Counted from the stretch's first letter, positions 27,371-36,188 are shown. The stretch is DNA of 64,000 nucleotides from Bog-756 sp963710495 (GCA_963710495.1 CAVQAI010000012.1:620001-684000), one strand, 5' to 3'. The notes: generated by a model from the letters alone, not told the origin. A program made the numbers and translations.

Positions 27371-27631
27371 AGAATCGGGGAGCCAGTAGGCCGCCCGAAA
27401 CCAAGCTGACCTGCGTCAGCGCGTGGGGGAGGGGTGCCACCGATCGAATCCTCTTTGTGTCAAGAGGCCATTTTCAGGTGATTCGGGACGCGTGGGGGCA
27501 AGCCGTCGCCGACTGAAGTGAGTGCCTAAGGTTTGGTGGGTCCGGGAGTGACTCCACCGAAGAGCCGGTCGTCAGGGTGCAGAGCCGGTCACGCTGGCTG
27601 AAGAGTCGTTCCCGCTTGTCCTCCCGGGCCC

Positions 27632-27955
27632 TTATCGCTGGGCGTCGAGAACCAGATGCCGGTAGACGGTGTTGGAGATCTGCCGCTTGAGCGAGCGGAC
27701 CGCCTCCTTCTTGGTCTTACCCTCGTCGACCTTCTTCTCGAAGTAGGCACGGCCCTCGGAGTGGGTCTGGCGAATCTGACAGATGGCCACCATGTGGATG
27801 GCGTGGTTGAGCTGGCGGTTGCCACGCCGGGACAGTCGATGGGCCACACGACCACCCGAAGACACCTCGATGGGTGCGGTGCCGTTGTAGGCGGCGAACC
27901 GGTCTCGGCTCCTGAACCGAGTGACGTCTCCGGTGAACCGATCAATGAGCAGGCT
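27632..27955 (-). mobile_element. IS110-family transposase, C-terminal remnant
   Basis: About 108 residues of a transposase C-terminal domain (Transposase_20 type): DVTRFRSRDRFAAYNGTAPI, SSGGRVAHRLSRRGNRQLN, then a basic helix with KTKKEAVRSLKRQI and a stop at 27632. The N-terminal DEDD catalytic half is missing: homology stops abruptly near 27955. It differs clearly from the IS110 copy at 30-31 kb, so the two insertions are independent. The 260 bp between the hydrolase fragment and this remnant show no gene. Confidence 0.8.
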
Positions 27956-27966
27956 GATCGAATGGG

Positions 27967-28151
27967 TGCTGTCAGAGGATGAGTGTCTTCGATACGACGC
28001 CCTGTACCTGGTGGACGAGCACCAGGTACGCCAAGCCGTGCCAGCCCTTCGTGCACTTCAGTATCGCCTTGAACGTGATCCCTCTCGACCTGCGTCAGCC
28101 TATGAGTGGACCAAGGTCAACGGCCTCCTCGGGAGACTGACATCAGGCTGA
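27967..28151 (+). CDS. Short ORF of unknown function, possibly a fragment
   Basis: From the GTG at 27967 the frame gives about 61 residues, helical and rich in charged residues (SEDECLRYDALYLVDEHQV, EWTKVNGLLGRL). It starts exactly where homology of the adjacent IS110 remnant ends, so it may be the tail of a gene cut by that insertion. I do not recognise the family. Confidence that it is expressed is low. Confidence 0.3.
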
Positions 28152-28254
28152 CCCGAGCGCCAATATCCGAGCACATGCCTATCCCGCAACGCCGGGTCGG
28201 TGGGATGCCCGGGGCATGGGGGCAATGCTTGCTCGCATCTCTAATGTGGTGGCG

Positions 28255-28752
28255 ATGCTCCGATGCGACGGGTGTGAGTTCGAATACGACCTCGACAAGG
28301 CACTTGGAGCCGGTCGGGCCATTGTCCGGGATGTGGAGGAGTTGGTTTCCCTCCTGAGTGACGATGCCCCAGACCTAAGGTCCAGGCGAGAGTTGGGCGT
28401 ATGGTCACCACTCGAATATGGCTGTCACGTTCGCGATGTGCTGCTCGTGCAGCGAGAACGGGTGCTTGCTGCACGAAGCATGGACCGTCCGTCATTCAAT
28501 CCAATGTTTCGAGAGGAGCGAGTTGCATTCGACGGCTACGCTGAGCAGAACGAAAAGGATGTTGTGCGCCAGCTCAACGATGCTGCGCTGCTATTCTCGA
28601 ATGTTCTTTCTCGGCTCAGTCCATCGGAATGGGATCGCAGCCTCATATACAACTACCCCGAGCCGATGGTCCGACCATTGCGGTGGGTCGCTATCCACAC
28701 GCTGCATGAGGTTCGTCACCACCTCAGCGATGTCCGTCATCAACTTTCCTAG
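28255..28752 (+). CDS. DinB-like four-helix metalloprotein
   Basis: 165 residues from ATG 28255. A short Cys motif at the start (RCDGCEFEYD) is followed by a helical bundle with histidines spaced as in DinB/YfiT proteins: YGCHVRDV in the second helix and HTLHEVRHHLSDV at the end, which would bind one metal. Many actinobacterial relatives act with mycothiol or another low-molecular-weight thiol. A TAATGT (28242-28247) ends 7 bases before the ATG, arguing for a leaderless transcript and for this start over the GTG/ATG further upstream. Codon use and GC are visibly lower than in the flanking core genes, as for the next two genes, suggesting transfer. Confidence 0.7.
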   Translation: MLRCDGCEFEYDLDKALGAGRAIVRDVEELVSLLSDDAPDLRSRRELGVWSPLEYGCHVRDVLLVQRERVLAARSMDRPSFNPMFREERVAFDGYAEQNEKDVVRQLNDAALLFSNVLSRLSPSEWDRSLIYNYPEPMVRPLRWVAIHTLHEVRHHLSDVRHQLS

Positions 28753-28773
28753 GGGGTATCCCCGAACGCGGGG

Positions 28774-29562
28774 TCAGGGGCCTTGAATCAGGTCATGCAG
28801 CTGGCTGTCAATATGGCCGTTGGTATAGATAGCCCCACCAAGGTCCAGGCGCCGTCCCCCGGCTGGATCACAAAATCGTCCACCTGCTTCTTCGACGAGA
28901 ACAACCGCAGGTGCGTGATCCCAGGGACCGCCGCCATATCCGATAAAGGCTTCAAAATCACCTGTTAGGAGGTCGAGAACGCATCGAGCGCTCGGTTCGG
29001 ACCATTTGGCATGACTCTTCATCCGGGCAACCAGCTCGGCATGCTGTTCGACGGGCGAGACCGTTACTCGGCTCTGGGCGAGTTGGTCGGTGTCGGAGAC
29101 CCCAAGGCGGACGCAATCGGCGACTCGGCCGTTTCGTACCGTTCCCTTCCAACTGCCACCGCGCCGGAGACCCCACCAGACCTCGGACAACAATGGCCTC
29201 GTCACCACACCGAGGATCACTTCATCGTTCTCTTCGAGGGCAATGTGACTGCCCCAGGCGTACTCACCGGCCAGGAAGAATACGGTCCCGTCAATGGGGT
29301 CAAGGATCCATCTGCGTGAGGAGGTTCCGAGCGGATCTAACTCTTCACTGAGGATGGCATCGTCGGGATAGTTGGCTTGGATTAGCTCTCTCAGTGCCCA
29401 ATCCACAGCAAGGTCGGCTTCGCTGACCGGTGTGCCATCAGATTTGATGCGACTGGCCGATGACCCGAAGTGACCGAGGGAGATTCCGCTGGCGATCGCA
29501 GCAAGTCTGTGAGCAAATGCCAGATCCTCGGGCCACGTTTCGGGGTCATCTGCCAACGTCAC
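28774..29562 (-). CDS. Inositol monophosphatase / histidinol-phosphatase family protein
   Basis: 262 residues with the lithium-sensitive phosphatase signatures: DGTPVSEADLAVD, ILSEELD (metal-ligand Glu), WILDPIDGTVFF (the DPIDGT motif) and GGGPWDHAPAVVLVEEAGG (WDHAPA). All metal-binding acids are kept, so the enzyme should be active on a phosphorylated small alcohol such as histidinol phosphate or myo-inositol phosphate; which one cannot be told. Start GTG at 29562 gives the expected N-terminus. Lower GC than the core genes, and convergent with the DinB gene; part of the inserted region. Confidence 0.85.
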   Translation of the reverse strand: MTLADDPETWPEDLAFAHRLAAIASGISLGHFGSSASRIKSDGTPVSEADLAVDWALRELIQANYPDDAILSEELDPLGTSSRRWILDPIDGTVFFLAGEYAWGSHIALEENDEVILGVVTRPLLSEVWWGLRRGGSWKGTVRNGRVADCVRLGVSDTDQLAQSRVTVSPVEQHAELVARMKSHAKWSEPSARCVLDLLTGDFEAFIGYGGGPWDHAPAVVLVEEAGGRFCDPAGGRRLDLGGAIYTNGHIDSQLHDLIQGP

Positions 29563-29684
29563 AATCGAACTCTGTCACATCCGACAGACGACCACTGCCC
29601 CACAACGCCGGTTGCGTGGGGCAGGCACCATCTCCTGACGTTTGGCCCTAGTCGGCACTGATATTCGGTGGCCAAGATTGAATC

Positions 29685-30059
29685 ATGGCAACCATCTTGG
29701 CCTCGGCAGCCGCTGCAGTTGTCGCCATTTGGGGATTGGCTCATGCGATTCCTACCGGGCAAGTCCTCGACGGCTTCAAGCCGATCACCCAAGACAATCG
29801 CCGGGTTGTCCTTCAGGAGTGGTTAGCCGAAGCCTTCACAATGTGGGGATTGGCCGGACTCATTGTCACTGTGACGGTGGTGGGTGGCGCTGAAGCCCAT
29901 ACGAGCCAATGGGTCTATCGCGTTGCCGCCGCGTTACTGCTGGCCTTGGCCGTGCTCACCAGCCTCACCGGCGCTCGCACGAGCGTTATCTGGTTCAAGA
30001 TCTGCCCGGTGCTGCTGACTGGCTCCGCCGTCCTTCTGCTGGTGGCGAGTCTCTTGTAG
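29685..30059 (+). CDS. Small integral membrane protein
   Basis: 124 residues, four hydrophobic segments (about residues 4-22, 51-70, 81-99 and 103-122) separated by short polar loops. The first loop is longest and contains GFKPITQDNRRVVLQEW, an arrangement seen in uncharacterised membrane proteins of many bacteria. No enzymatic motif. The gene lies alone between the phosphatase (divergent) and the IS110 copy, inside the low-GC island. Function unknown. Confidence 0.6.
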   Translation: MATILASAAAAVVAIWGLAHAIPTGQVLDGFKPITQDNRRVVLQEWLAEAFTMWGLAGLIVTVTVVGGAEAHTSQWVYRVAAALLLALAVLTSLTGARTSVIWFKICPVLLTGSAVLLLVASLL

Positions 30060-30123
30060 CCACCCAGGCGCTCGGTCACCAATCGGTCCCCAAGGCAGGT
30101 GCGGGTATCCCACAACGATGCTC

Positions 30124-31219
30124 CTATGGATTGTCAAGGGCGAGTGCTGACCTCGGAAGCTGGGCGAACACCTCTCGAGCCACGTAGCGCTTGAGGCAGC
30201 GGATCGCCTCCTTCTTTGTCCGACCTTCCTTCATCCGGCGCTCGATGTAGTGCTTGGTTCTCGGGTCGCACACCATCCGGGTGAACACGATGTGCCAGAG
30301 CGCCGAGTTGGCCTGACGGTCCCCGCTGCGGTTGAGCCGATGGCGGTGCTGCTTGCCGCTCGAGGCATCGAGGGGAGACACCCCACAGAGCTTGGCGAAG
30401 GTGGCCTCGTTCTTCAGGCGCTCGGGGTTGTCTTCGGCGGCCACCAGGAGGGCCGACGCCACGTCGGTCCCCACGCCATCGACTGCATTGAGCTCTGGTG
30501 CGGTCTCGGCGACGAGGGTCTTGAGCACTCGGTCGATCTCTTTCACCTCCTCTTCGAGGGAGAGCGCCCGCCGGGCCAGCGTGCGCAAGGTGAGCTTGGT
30601 CAGCGTCGTCACGTCGGTCCGTCCGGTATGGCGATAGGCGCTGACCAGTTGGAGGACCTTGTAGATGGAGAGGTCGCGGAGCTCGGCGCGGAGCTCGTCA
30701 GGGGCGGTCGAGACCAAGCTGCGCATCTGGTTGATGGCCTGGGTCCGGCTGCTCCGGGCCGAGCTGCCGCGCCACCCGGAGGACCCGCATGGCCTCGACA
30801 TTTCCGTCCCTGGTCTTGGCCGATCCGGTGGCGTCGCCCCCCTGGGCGGACCGGGCGGCGGCCACGGCGTCTTCGGGGTCGGACTTTCCCGTGCGCCGCC
30901 GGCGCTGGCGGTTGGGACGGTCCACCTCGACGACGAAGACCTTGTGGGAAAGCAGGTGCCGGGTGAGCCCCGCACCGTAGCTGCCGGTCCCTTCGACGCC
31001 GACGAGCTCAAGGGTTCCGAAGCCCTGGAGCCAGCTGAGCAGGGCACGGTAGCCCGACGGTGTGGTCGAGAAGCTCTCCACGCCGAGCAGCGCTCCTCGT
31101 TCGTCGAGGGCGGCCGCCACGTGCACGTCAAGGTGCGTGTCGACCCCTCCGGTGATGCCGCGCCGCGATGAGTGGTCATCGTCATCTGTTCCTTTCGCTT
31201 GGGGTGGGTGACACCGCAC
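30124..31219 (-). mobile_element. IS110-family insertion element, transposase frameshifted once
   Basis: The transposase reads on the minus strand from about 31219 to a stop at 30124. The N-terminal RuvC-like DEDD domain has GVDTHLDVHVAA, VGVEGTGSYGAGL and GKSDPEDAVAAARSA; the C-terminal Transposase_20 domain has AVDGVGTDVASALL, LCGVSPLDASSGKQHR and RRMKEGRTKKEAIRCL. The two halves are in different frames: one extra base near 30766 separates MRVLRVAR from SARSSRTQAINQMRSL. Repairing it gives about 360 residues, normal for IS110. IS110 elements lack inverted repeats, so the exact ends cannot be set here. The element could be inactive, or the shift could be a sequence error. Confidence 0.88.
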
Positions 31220-31429
31220 CGTCGGAACGATGGACAGGACAGCGAAGGGCCTGTGCGGCAGGCTCCTATGAGGTCACTCCGTTCGACCGGTTGGTGTCGG
31301 GTGCGTGTCCGAGCCGGGCCGACGAATCGACTTCAGGACAGTCCCAGAGGACGTCAGCCGGTTTTGATGGGGTCAGACCTGGCTCGGGCACGCACCCACA
31401 CGCTGACCAGATCTCGCTCCGGAATGGTG

Positions 31430-31489
31430 GACCGTCAGCGGGCTACGTCAATCCTCGCTGACCGTCAGCGGGCTACGTCAATCCTCGCT
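31430..31489. repeat. Two tandem 30-bp repeats
   Basis: A 30-bp unit beginning GACCGTCAGCGGGCTACGTC is present twice without mismatch, at 31430-31459 and 31460-31489. It lies in the 335-bp gap between the IS110 copy and the PASTA ORF, where I see no gene. It may mark an element end or a recent duplication. Confidence 0.85.
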
Positions 31490-31617
31490 GCCGGATCAGC
31501 GGCAGTTATCGAACCTGGCCCCACCATGGCCCCTCTGTTCGACCAAACGTAGAGTTGCATCGTGTCAGTCGAAGAGGTCGGAGTGAAGTCATCAAGACCG
31601 TCACGCCTTCGGCGACT

Positions 31618-31836
31618 ATGAGAGATAGCAGCCCGGTTCATGTACCCGCCCTGGTGGGAGTGCTTCGGTCCAGGGCTGAGGAGATCCTGTACGTCTGTGG
31701 GTTCATTCCCGTAATAGTGCGGGGGGGACCCACCGCTCACGCAGCAGGCCACGTTGTAGCGTCGAACCCTTCGGCCGGTTCGCTGGCCACTCGGGGTAGC
31801 TCCGTCACCTTGACCGTCTCCAGTGACGATGGCTGA
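31618..31836 (+). CDS. Single PASTA-domain ORF (possible fragment)
   Basis: 72 residues from ATG 31618 (a TTG at 31555 is an alternative start). Nearly the whole protein is one PASTA repeat: VHVPALVGVLRSRAEEIL, a GFIPV turn, VVASNPSAGSLATRGSSVTLTVS. PASTA domains bind muropeptides or beta-lactams outside the cell, but this ORF has no signal peptide, membrane anchor or kinase domain. It is therefore probably the C-terminal scrap of a larger PASTA protein carried in by the insertion; a free-standing cytoplasmic product would be unusual. Confidence 0.5.
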   Translation: MRDSSPVHVPALVGVLRSRAEEILYVCGFIPVIVRGGPTAHAAGHVVASNPSAGSLATRGSSVTLTVSSDDG

Positions 31837-31939
31837 CTTCATCAGTCACGACGGCGGCTGTCTCCGAACGCCGGCTAGGTGTGACACGGAGCGTGCCCCC
31901 GACCTGGGCTCACCTAGTGGGTCCTATTACATAGTTGGC

Positions 31940-32565
31940 GGGCTGACTCGGCGGGGACAACGGGCGGTCGCTGTAACTCTCCGGTCCGGTCCGGGACAGG
32001 GGCTGGGGCGCTACCGGGAACTGATAGTGGAAGCAGGTCGGGGATTCGGCGGGCCCGTGGCCATTGTGGCCCAGTCACCCGGAGGGTTCAGCGCGCCGCT
32101 GACGTGCGACATCCTCACCGTGGAGCGCCTGGTTCTGGTGAACGCCATGATCCCGATGGCCGGCGAGACGGCGGGAGCGTGGTGCACCAATGTCGGCTGG
32201 CAGGCGGAGGTCCCGGCGGCCGCGGCCGACGACGGCCGGCCCGAGCCCGATGTCAACGACGCCGAGGCCCCTTTTCCACGACCTGCCACCGGAGATCGTC
32301 GACGCCATGCGGTCGGAACCGGGGGCGGGCACTGGGGGGCCGGCGGTCTCTTCGGAACCGTGACCGTTGTCGAGCTGGCCGGACGTGGCGACGTCGGTGC
32401 CTGGCCGGTCGGGAAGACCGCTTCCCGGTCCCCTTGCAGCAGCGGGTGCCTCGGGCTCGGCTGGGGCTGGACGCCCACGTCCTTCCCGAGGCCACCTGCT
32501 GGCTCTGAGCCAGCCCGTTGCCTTGGTCGATACCCTCGGCGCGCTGGTGCCCCTCCCACCTGATG
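31940..32565 (+). pseudogene. C-terminal part of the split alpha/beta hydrolase
   Basis: Resumes the hydrolase fold with LTRRGQRAVAV, keeps the nucleophile elbow as VAQSPGGFSAPL (serine retained) and the cap segment ERLVLVNAMIPMAGETAGAW. After about 32265 the frame shifts to read FHDLPPEIVDAMRSEPG, shifts again through DRFPVPLQQRVPRARLGL, and finally RGHLLALSQPVALVDTL carries the last helix with the catalytic-histidine region. At least three frame changes and an in-frame stop make this a true decaying gene, unlike the single-base breaks elsewhere. It pairs with the N-terminal piece at 27299-27370. Confidence 0.75.
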
Positions 32566-32606
32566 CCCTCCGACCTCATGCCCCGGACCGGATGCCCCGG
32601 ACATGG

Positions 32607-32707
32607 TGCCCTCCGACCTGATACCCCCGGACCTGGGGCATGGCCCTGATGCCCCGGACCTGATGCCCTCCGACCTGATACCCCCGGACCTGGGGCATGG
32701 CCCTGAT
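32607..32707. repeat. Direct repeats, 44 bp with 57-bp period
   Basis: A 44-bp segment starting TGCCCTCCGACCTGATACCC occurs at 32607-32650 and again, identical, at 32664-32707. Shorter degenerate copies of its parts (GATGCCC, CCCCGGACC) extend upstream to about 32560. The block lies in the 190-bp gap between the decayed hydrolase and the tetR gene; no protein-coding use of it is convincing on either strand. Confidence 0.85.
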
Positions 32708-32756
32708 CCACCAGTCCCGCCCAGTGGGCGGCGCGCCCACCGGGCGGGCCGATGGT

Positions 32757-33401
32757 TCAGTCGCGGTCGCCCACCGACCGGGCCGGTCCCGCACCCAGCC
32801 CGTGCAGGACGAAGTCGCACATGTCGGCGGCGGCGTCGGCCGCCGGCGTCGGGAGGGGCTCGCCCGCACGGACGGACATCGCCCCGTAGAGCTGCTGGCC
32901 GATGAACGCGGTGGCCTTGTCCGGGTCGATGTCACGGAAGGTGCCGGTGGCAACTCCCTCGACGTAGACATCCCTGATCAGGCGGGCGATGTTGAGCCCG
33001 ATGAGTGAGAGCTCGGTGCCGAGCGCCGCCCCGCCCTCGCTGACGGTTCCTTGGGTGACCAGGGCCAACTGGAAGAAGGCGGGGTCGTCGTCGATCCGTT
33101 CGAGCATGCCCTGGATCAGGCGTTCGATCCGCTGGACCGGCTCGCCTTCCTGCTCCCAGGTCATGGCGATGTCGTCGAGAAGCTGGCGGTGCATGCCGGT
33201 CAGACAGGCGCGGAGCAGCTCGTCGCGGTTGGCGAAGTACACGTAGACGGTCGAGCGGGCCACGCCGGCCTCGGCCGCGATCTCGTCCATGGAGACGTCG
33301 ACGCCGCGCTCGCCGAACAGCCGCCGGGCCACATGGACGACCTGGTCCCGGCGGAAGTCCCGGATGACCTCCTTGATGGAGTCGTCAGATCGGCGCGGCA
33401 C
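32757..33401 (-). CDS. TetR-family transcriptional regulator
   Basis: 214 residues. N-terminal HTH is clear: QVVHVARRLFGERGVDVSM, then DEIAAEAGVARSTVYVYFANRDELL. The C-terminal half resembles TetR proteins of lipid catabolism but no ligand can be named. The GTG start lies 3 bp after the stop of the P450 gene upstream on the same strand, so it is probably translated from the P450 mRNA; a regulator as the second gene suggests it controls its own operon. No palindromic operator was evident to me upstream of the P450. Confidence 0.88.
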   Translation of the reverse strand: MPRRSDDSIKEVIRDFRRDQVVHVARRLFGERGVDVSMDEIAAEAGVARSTVYVYFANRDELLRACLTGMHRQLLDDIAMTWEQEGEPVQRIERLIQGMLERIDDDPAFFQLALVTQGTVSEGGAALGTELSLIGLNIARLIRDVYVEGVATGTFRDIDPDKATAFIGQQLYGAMSVRAGEPLPTPAADAAADMCDFVLHGLGAGPARSVGDRD

Positions 33402-33404
33402 TGG

Positions 33405-34658
33405 TTAGGAGGCTAGGCGGGCCGCAGCCGGGAACTGCACCGGAATGTGCTTCACGCCGCTGATGAACGGCGATCGCAGCCGCTGGACCTCACCGGCCGG
33501 CTGCAGGTCGGGCATCCGGTCGAGGAGGTGCTCGAACATCACCCGGATCTCCATGCGGGCCAGGTTGGCGCCCATGCAGAAGTGGGGCCCACCGGCACCG
33601 AACGCGATGTGCGGGTTGGGGCTCCGGGTGATGTCGAAGGATTGCGGGTCGTCAAAGACCGCCTCATCGCGGTTGGCCGAGATGTGGAAGAAGACCACCT
33701 TGCTGTCGGGCTCGATGTGCTGCCCCCCGAGCTCCAGCCCCTTGGTGGTCTGGCGACGGAAGTTCATCACCGGGGAGACGAAGCGCAGCATCTCCTCGAT
33801 GGCCGAGGGCAGCAGTGATCGGTCGTTGCGCAGTTTCTCCCACTGTTCCGGGTGCTCGAAGAATGCGGCCATGGCTCCCGAGATGAGGTTGCGGGTCGTC
33901 TCGTTGCCCGCCACCGTCAACAGCAGGAAGAAGAGCTCGAGTTGGAGCTCGCTCAGCTTCTCACCCTCGATGTCGACCTCGGTCAGCACGCTCATGAGGT
34001 CCTCGCGGGGGTCGCCCCGCTTGATGCTGAACAGCTCCGAGGCATAGGCGTAGAGCTCCATTGACGCCTGTTGGGCCGCCTCCCCGGTCGTCTGGTACTC
34101 GGGGTCCTCGCTTCCGATCATCCGGTTGGACCAGTCGAACATCCGGTGCCGGTCCTCGTCGGGAACCCCGAGGAGCTCGGCGATCACGATCAGGGGCAAT
34201 TCGGCCGCGATGTCGGTGACGAAGTCGGCCTCACCTGATTCGATCACCGAATCGATGATGCCGTCGGTGGCGGCGTGGATCCGCGCCTCGAGCTGGTTGA
34301 TCATGCGGGGCGTGAACCCCTTGTTGACCAGCCGGCGGTAGCGGGTGTGGAGGGGTGGGTCCATGTTGAGCATCAACATCTGCTGTTGCGCCAGATCGTC
34401 GTCAGCCAAGTCCCAGAGGTAGGTGGCCCGACGGGCGGAGGAGAAGTGCTCGAAGTCGCGGTTGACCGTCGTGCAGTCGGCGTGGCCGGTCACGGCCCAG
34501 AACCCCGGTCCATCGGCTTCGGCCTGCCACCACACCGGCGCGTTCTTGCGCAGGAAGGCGAACCATTCGTGGGGTACCCGGTCGGTGAAGGCCTTGGAAT
34601 CGGTCAGATCGATGTCGTCGAAGGCGATTCCGCTGATATCGAGCTCGGTGGTCGACAT
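33405..34658 (-). CDS. Cytochrome P450
   Basis: 417-residue soluble bacterial P450. The I-helix shows LLTVAGNETTRNL, the K-helix EEMLRF, and the haem loop FGAGGPHFCMGANLARMEI with the cysteine ligand. The overall pattern (SSARRATYLWDLADDD, FTPRMI, NMDPPLHTRYRRLVNKGF) is closest to the CYP124/125/142 group, which hydroxylates branched-chain lipids and sterol side chains in mycobacteria; the assignment to that group is by motif memory only. I start at ATG 34658, which has a GGAAAGGG ribosome site; 10 extra residues upstream are not conserved. Ferredoxin partners are not in the window. Confidence 0.9.
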   Translation of the reverse strand: MSTTELDISGIAFDDIDLTDSKAFTDRVPHEWFAFLRKNAPVWWQAEADGPGFWAVTGHADCTTVNRDFEHFSSARRATYLWDLADDDLAQQQMLMLNMDPPLHTRYRRLVNKGFTPRMINQLEARIHAATDGIIDSVIESGEADFVTDIAAELPLIVIAELLGVPDEDRHRMFDWSNRMIGSEDPEYQTTGEAAQQASMELYAYASELFSIKRGDPREDLMSVLTEVDIEGEKLSELQLELFFLLLTVAGNETTRNLISGAMAAFFEHPEQWEKLRNDRSLLPSAIEEMLRFVSPVMNFRRQTTKGLELGGQHIEPDSKVVFFHISANRDEAVFDDPQSFDITRSPNPHIAFGAGGPHFCMGANLARMEIRVMFEHLLDRMPDLQPAGEVQRLRSPFISGVKHIPVQFPAAARLAS

Positions 34659-34792
34659 ATCAGATGCCCTTTCCAGTAAATCGGACATGGCGTCCGATTG
34701 GCTGGAGCGTACGTCCGGTCTGGGGGCCTGTCAACGACCCGGGCTGCCGACGAGGCCGGCGGTGACCTGGATGTTGGTGGCGCCTGCCCAGG

Positions 34793-35164
34793 TCAGAGGC
34801 CCCAGTCCACCAGGCCGTCGATGATCACCCGGGGCCTCTCGGTGAGGACGAACTCCAGATGGTCGAGATCGAGGAACCGGGCGATGTCCTCGAACATCTG
34901 TGGGGAGTCGTCTTCCTGCATGTGGGCGTGGTATTCGTCCATCGACGCGAACCACTGCACGGTCACGCCGTCGTACCCTCTGCGGTCGTCGTCACCCCGG
35001 TAGTCGTCGAGCGGCCTGGGGTGCTGCTCGTAGCGGAGGACATGCGTTCCGCAGCGCCCATTGGCGATGAGCGGGCCGTGGTGGTCCCGCCAGTGGGCCT
35101 GGAACTCGGCGGGGCTCGTCCCCTCCTTGCGCTTCAGCAGGCATGTGAGCTGGATCATGGACAC
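34793..35164 (-). CDS. EthD-domain protein
   Basis: 123 residues with the ferredoxin-like EthD/dimeric alpha-beta-barrel pattern: IQLTCLLKRKEGTSPAEFQAHW, HHGPLI, and FASMDEYHAHMQED with a tryptophan-aromatic pattern (VQWF). Proteins of this fold assist P450 systems in ether degradation or act in other small-molecule conversions; placement 130 bp upstream of the P450 on the same strand supports a linked role. GTG at 35164 or ATG at 35158 are both possible starts. Exact function not established. Confidence 0.7.
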   Translation of the reverse strand: MSMIQLTCLLKRKEGTSPAEFQAHWRDHHGPLIANGRCGTHVLRYEQHPRPLDDYRGDDDRRGYDGVTVQWFASMDEYHAHMQEDDSPQMFEDIARFLDLDHLEFVLTERPRVIIDGLVDWGL

Positions 35165-35354
35165 GGTTCTCCCAAGTTCGCGGGTGTTCGATCAGCGATG
35201 GCTCGGTGGCACCCCTCCGGCACGCCTCCGGCCCCGCTCCGGGGGCCACCCGAGGTGGTCGTCGGTCCACGAGACTCCATCCCCGCCGGACGGCCTGGCA
35301 AGTCGGCCCGTCCGGACGGGCCGGAATCGGACGTCCGGGTCGGCGTCGGCATGT

Positions 35355-36188
35355 TCAGTGCCCCAAAACCTGTGCACAGAAGAGATCGGTGACGTGCGGC
35401 AGAGGGATCGGCTCGTCCAGCCTCGACCCCAGCTCGGCGACCTCGGCCAGCAGGGCGCGCCGGTCCGCTTCGGCCAGGACCCGTACGTAGCTGCGCGAGG
35501 CAACCTGCTCGACGAACTGCTCGCGGTCGATCGACTGCACGAATCGGAACTTCGACCGCTCCACGGGCCCGAACAGCCGGCTCCGGTCGACGAGCTTCCC
35601 GAAGTCCATCCCCATCGGGTAAGGCTGGGCCCGGTCCCATTTGCTCACCCGGACGAGCTCGGCCACGGTCGGGTCGGACTCGTCCCGTTCGTTCCAGATG
35701 AGGGCGAGCCAGCCGCCCGGGCGCAGCACCCGGGCTATCTCGGCCAGCGACCGCGCCGGGTCGAACCAATGGAACGCCTGGGCGACCACGGCGGCATCCA
35801 TCGATCCCGCAGCGGCCGGGATGGCTTCGGCGACGCCGCCGACGAGGGCGACTCCGGGGAGCATCCGCCGGAACACCTGCCGCATGGAGGCGGATGGCTC
35901 GACGGCCACGCAGCTGGCACCCCGGGCGCACAGCTGGCGGGTCAACTTTCCCGTGCCGGCGGCCAGGTCGAGCAGCCGGGTACCCGAGATGATGCGCGCC
36001 GTGGCGACGATTGCGTCCACGGCCGGTGTCGGGTAGTCCGGTCGGGCCCGCTCGTAGGTCTCCGAGCCCGTCACGAAACCACGACGCCCCAGCCCGTCTC
36101 GCCCTGGACCGGAATCGGGTTGTCTCGGCTGCGGCTGCGGCTGCGGCTCCGGTTCCGGCTCCGGCGACAGGTGATCGGGCTTCGCCAT
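35355..36188 (-). CDS. SAM-dependent methyltransferase (class I)
   Basis: 277 residues. A Pro/Gln/Glu-rich N-terminal stretch (residues 8-22, coded by a run of CGG/CTC triplets at about 36120-36165) precedes a Rossmann methyltransferase: TRLLDLAAGTGKLTRQL (motif I), CVAVEPSASM, AAVVAQAFHWFDP and VLRPGGWLALIWNE. This is the Methyltransf_11 pattern found in many small-molecule and lipid methylases. Substrate unknown. It is divergent from the acyltransferase, sharing about 120 bp of promoter region. Confidence 0.85.
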   Translation of the reverse strand: MAKPDHLSPEPEPEPQPQPQPRQPDSGPGRDGLGRRGFVTGSETYERARPDYPTPAVDAIVATARIISGTRLLDLAAGTGKLTRQLCARGASCVAVEPSASMRQVFRRMLPGVALVGGVAEAIPAAAGSMDAAVVAQAFHWFDPARSLAEIARVLRPGGWLALIWNERDESDPTVAELVRVSKWDRAQPYPMGMDFGKLVDRSRLFGPVERSKFRFVQSIDREQFVEQVASRSYVRVLAEADRRALLAEVAELGSRLDEPIPLPHVTDLFCAQVLGH

